DNA from: Planctomycetota bacterium
Lineage (GTDB): Bacteria; Planctomycetota; UBA1135; GCA-002686595
Assembly (NCBI GenBank): GCA_027623615.1
Contig: JAQBVH010000190.1
Location: forward strand, 1-6,545
DNA: 6,545 nt
Direction: 5' to 3'
Of this stretch, positions 5,784 through 6,545 are shown one piece after another; the stretch's first letter is position 1, and every line of letters starts with the position of its first letter. The notes below the pieces were generated by a model. It was given only the letters and a program-made list of their open reading frames with translations. It was not told where the DNA came from and did not search any database. Made by a program: the position numbers and the translations under genes.

Positions 5784-6545
5784 TCGACCGCCACCGGCGC
5801 CGCGTCCACCAACACGAAGGCCGCCCAGTGCCGGGGGTGCGAGAAGTCCACCAGGTCCCTGGCCTCGATCGTGCGCGGTTCGGCCCCGGGCAGGGGGAAC
5901 CCGTCGTGGGAACGGGAGGCGATGCGATCGGGGTCGAGGCCCATGGCCCTCAGGTCCGCGAGGTTGGCCTCGGGGGCCCTGCCCGCGAGCCAGCGCTTGG
6001 CCTCGAACAGGGAGGCCTCGGGGGGCATCGGCGCGCCGGGGGCGAAGGTGCGGCCACCCACCGTGCGCGCCTCGTCGATGCCGCCGCACCAGTTCCCGTA
6101 GAAGCGATCCATGAACAGCAGCGCGGCCCGGTCGTCCACGCTCCAGAGACTGACGAGCACGCGCTGCGCGCCCGCGTGCAGGAAGCCCCACGGTAGCGAC
6201 ACGAGGCTCTCGCCCACCGGCACGCCGGTCTGGGTGTCGCAGGCCGAGAGGGTCACGAGCTCGCAACCGTCGAGGCGACCTCCCCAACCCCGGATCAGCT
6301 CGTCGAGGGTCAGGAACCCGTCGCCCAGCGGGTCGCCCTCGCTGGGGAGCGAGAGGGCCAGCGCTGCTTCGTAGGGTCGCGTCGGCGTCGCGGCGATGCC
6401 ATGGGTCGCCAGGTGCAGGACCCGCGGCGCCCGGAGCGCGCCCTCGAGCGCGGCCTCGGTGGCCCCCGCGCCGGTCAAGAAGGTCAGCTCGTCGCCGCGC
6501 CCCGCGAGCCAGGCGCCGACGCGCCGGACCTCGACCGCCGTGCCG
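5780..6545 (-). CDS. CHAT-domain cysteine protease, C-terminal part (N-terminus beyond window)
   Basis: 254 residues are present, open to the window edge. The CHAT (caspase/separase-like, clan CD) fold is clear: FLTGAGATEAALEGAL, then RVLHLATHG with the catalytic His (codon 6401-6403), a lid-like stretch, FLTLDELIRGW, ELVTLSACDTQTG with the catalytic Cys (codon 6239-6241), GESLVSLPWGFLHAGAQRVLVSLWSVDD, and the closing HPRHWAAFVLVDA. Both dyad residues are intact, so it is probably active. Between FMDRFYGNW and the final HPRHWAAFVL there is more sequence than in minimal CHAT domains, including a Gly/Pro-rich insert (about fragment residues 153-180) and a loop of about 45 residues (about 187-233). 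CHAT proteins usually carry N-terminal TPR repeats; that part is outside the window. It converges tail-to-tail on the anti-sigma gene with interlocking stops. Its substrate is unknown; a link to the neighbouring sigma/anti-sigma pair is a hypothesis. Confidence 0.9.
   Translation of the reverse strand, partial: GTAVEVRRVGAWLAGRGDELTFLTGAGATEAALEGALRAPRVLHLATHGIAATPTRPYEAALALSLPSEGDPLGDGFLTLDELIRGWGGRLDGCELVTLSACDTQTGVPVGESLVSLPWGFLHAGAQRVLVSLWSVDDRAALLFMDRFYGNWCGGIDEARTVGGRTFAPGAPMPPEASLFEAKRWLAGRAPEANLADLRAMGLDPDRIASRSHDGFPLPGAEPRTIEARDLVDFSHPRHWAAFVLVDAAPVAVD

Noticed and set aside
1..6545. CRISPR array, insertion sequence, tRNA or integration site
   Set aside because: No spaced direct repeats, transposase motifs, terminal inverted repeats or tRNA-like cloverleaf seen; codon usage looks uniform across the window.

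Overview
The window is a very GC-rich bacterial segment with strong third-position GC bias, which makes long open frames appear on the antisense of almost every gene. The mix of genes is typical of Planctomycetota and, to a lesser extent, Myxococcota: an ECF sigma factor of the type common in myxobacteria and planctomycetes, a zinc-finger anti-sigma factor, a CHAT-domain protease and a pseudopilin-like module. The lineage is an inference from gene content only; no rRNA or tRNA marker is present.

Left block (minus strand, about 1-2717): three genes read leftward as one transcription unit. They are a calcineurin-like metallophosphoesterase of the LpxH/PlcP type, a family-4 glycosyltransferase that begins inside the phosphoesterase stop codon (ATGA overlap, perfect Shine-Dalgarno), and a diacylglycerol-kinase-family lipid kinase cut off by the window edge. 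Together they look like a membrane-lipid remodelling cassette: cleave a phospholipid to diacylglycerol, glycosylate the diacylglycerol, or re-phosphorylate it.

A 161-bp divergent intergenic region (2718-2878) separates this unit from a rightward operon. A short hairpin at its right edge places the proposed start codon of the next gene in its loop.

Right block (plus strand, 2879-5783): three tightly packed genes. The first is a TraB/GumN (Tiki-like) family protein with a probable signal peptide. It carries, between the two halves of its TraB domain, a segment closely resembling the globular domain of type II secretion major pseudopilins (GspG). It is followed after 5 bp by an ECF sigma factor, which overlaps by ATGA a membrane-anchored ZAS-type anti-sigma factor with a ~150-residue extracytoplasmic domain.

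Right edge (minus strand, 5780-6545): the C-terminal half of a CHAT-domain cysteine protease with its His/Cys dyad intact. It converges on the anti-sigma gene so tightly that the two TAG stop codons share one CTAG palindrome. The sigma/anti-sigma pair thus lies between two putative peptidases (TraB-like and CHAT), which suggests, but does not prove, a proteolysis-linked envelope signalling module. The most unusual object in the window is the TraB-pseudopilin hybrid.
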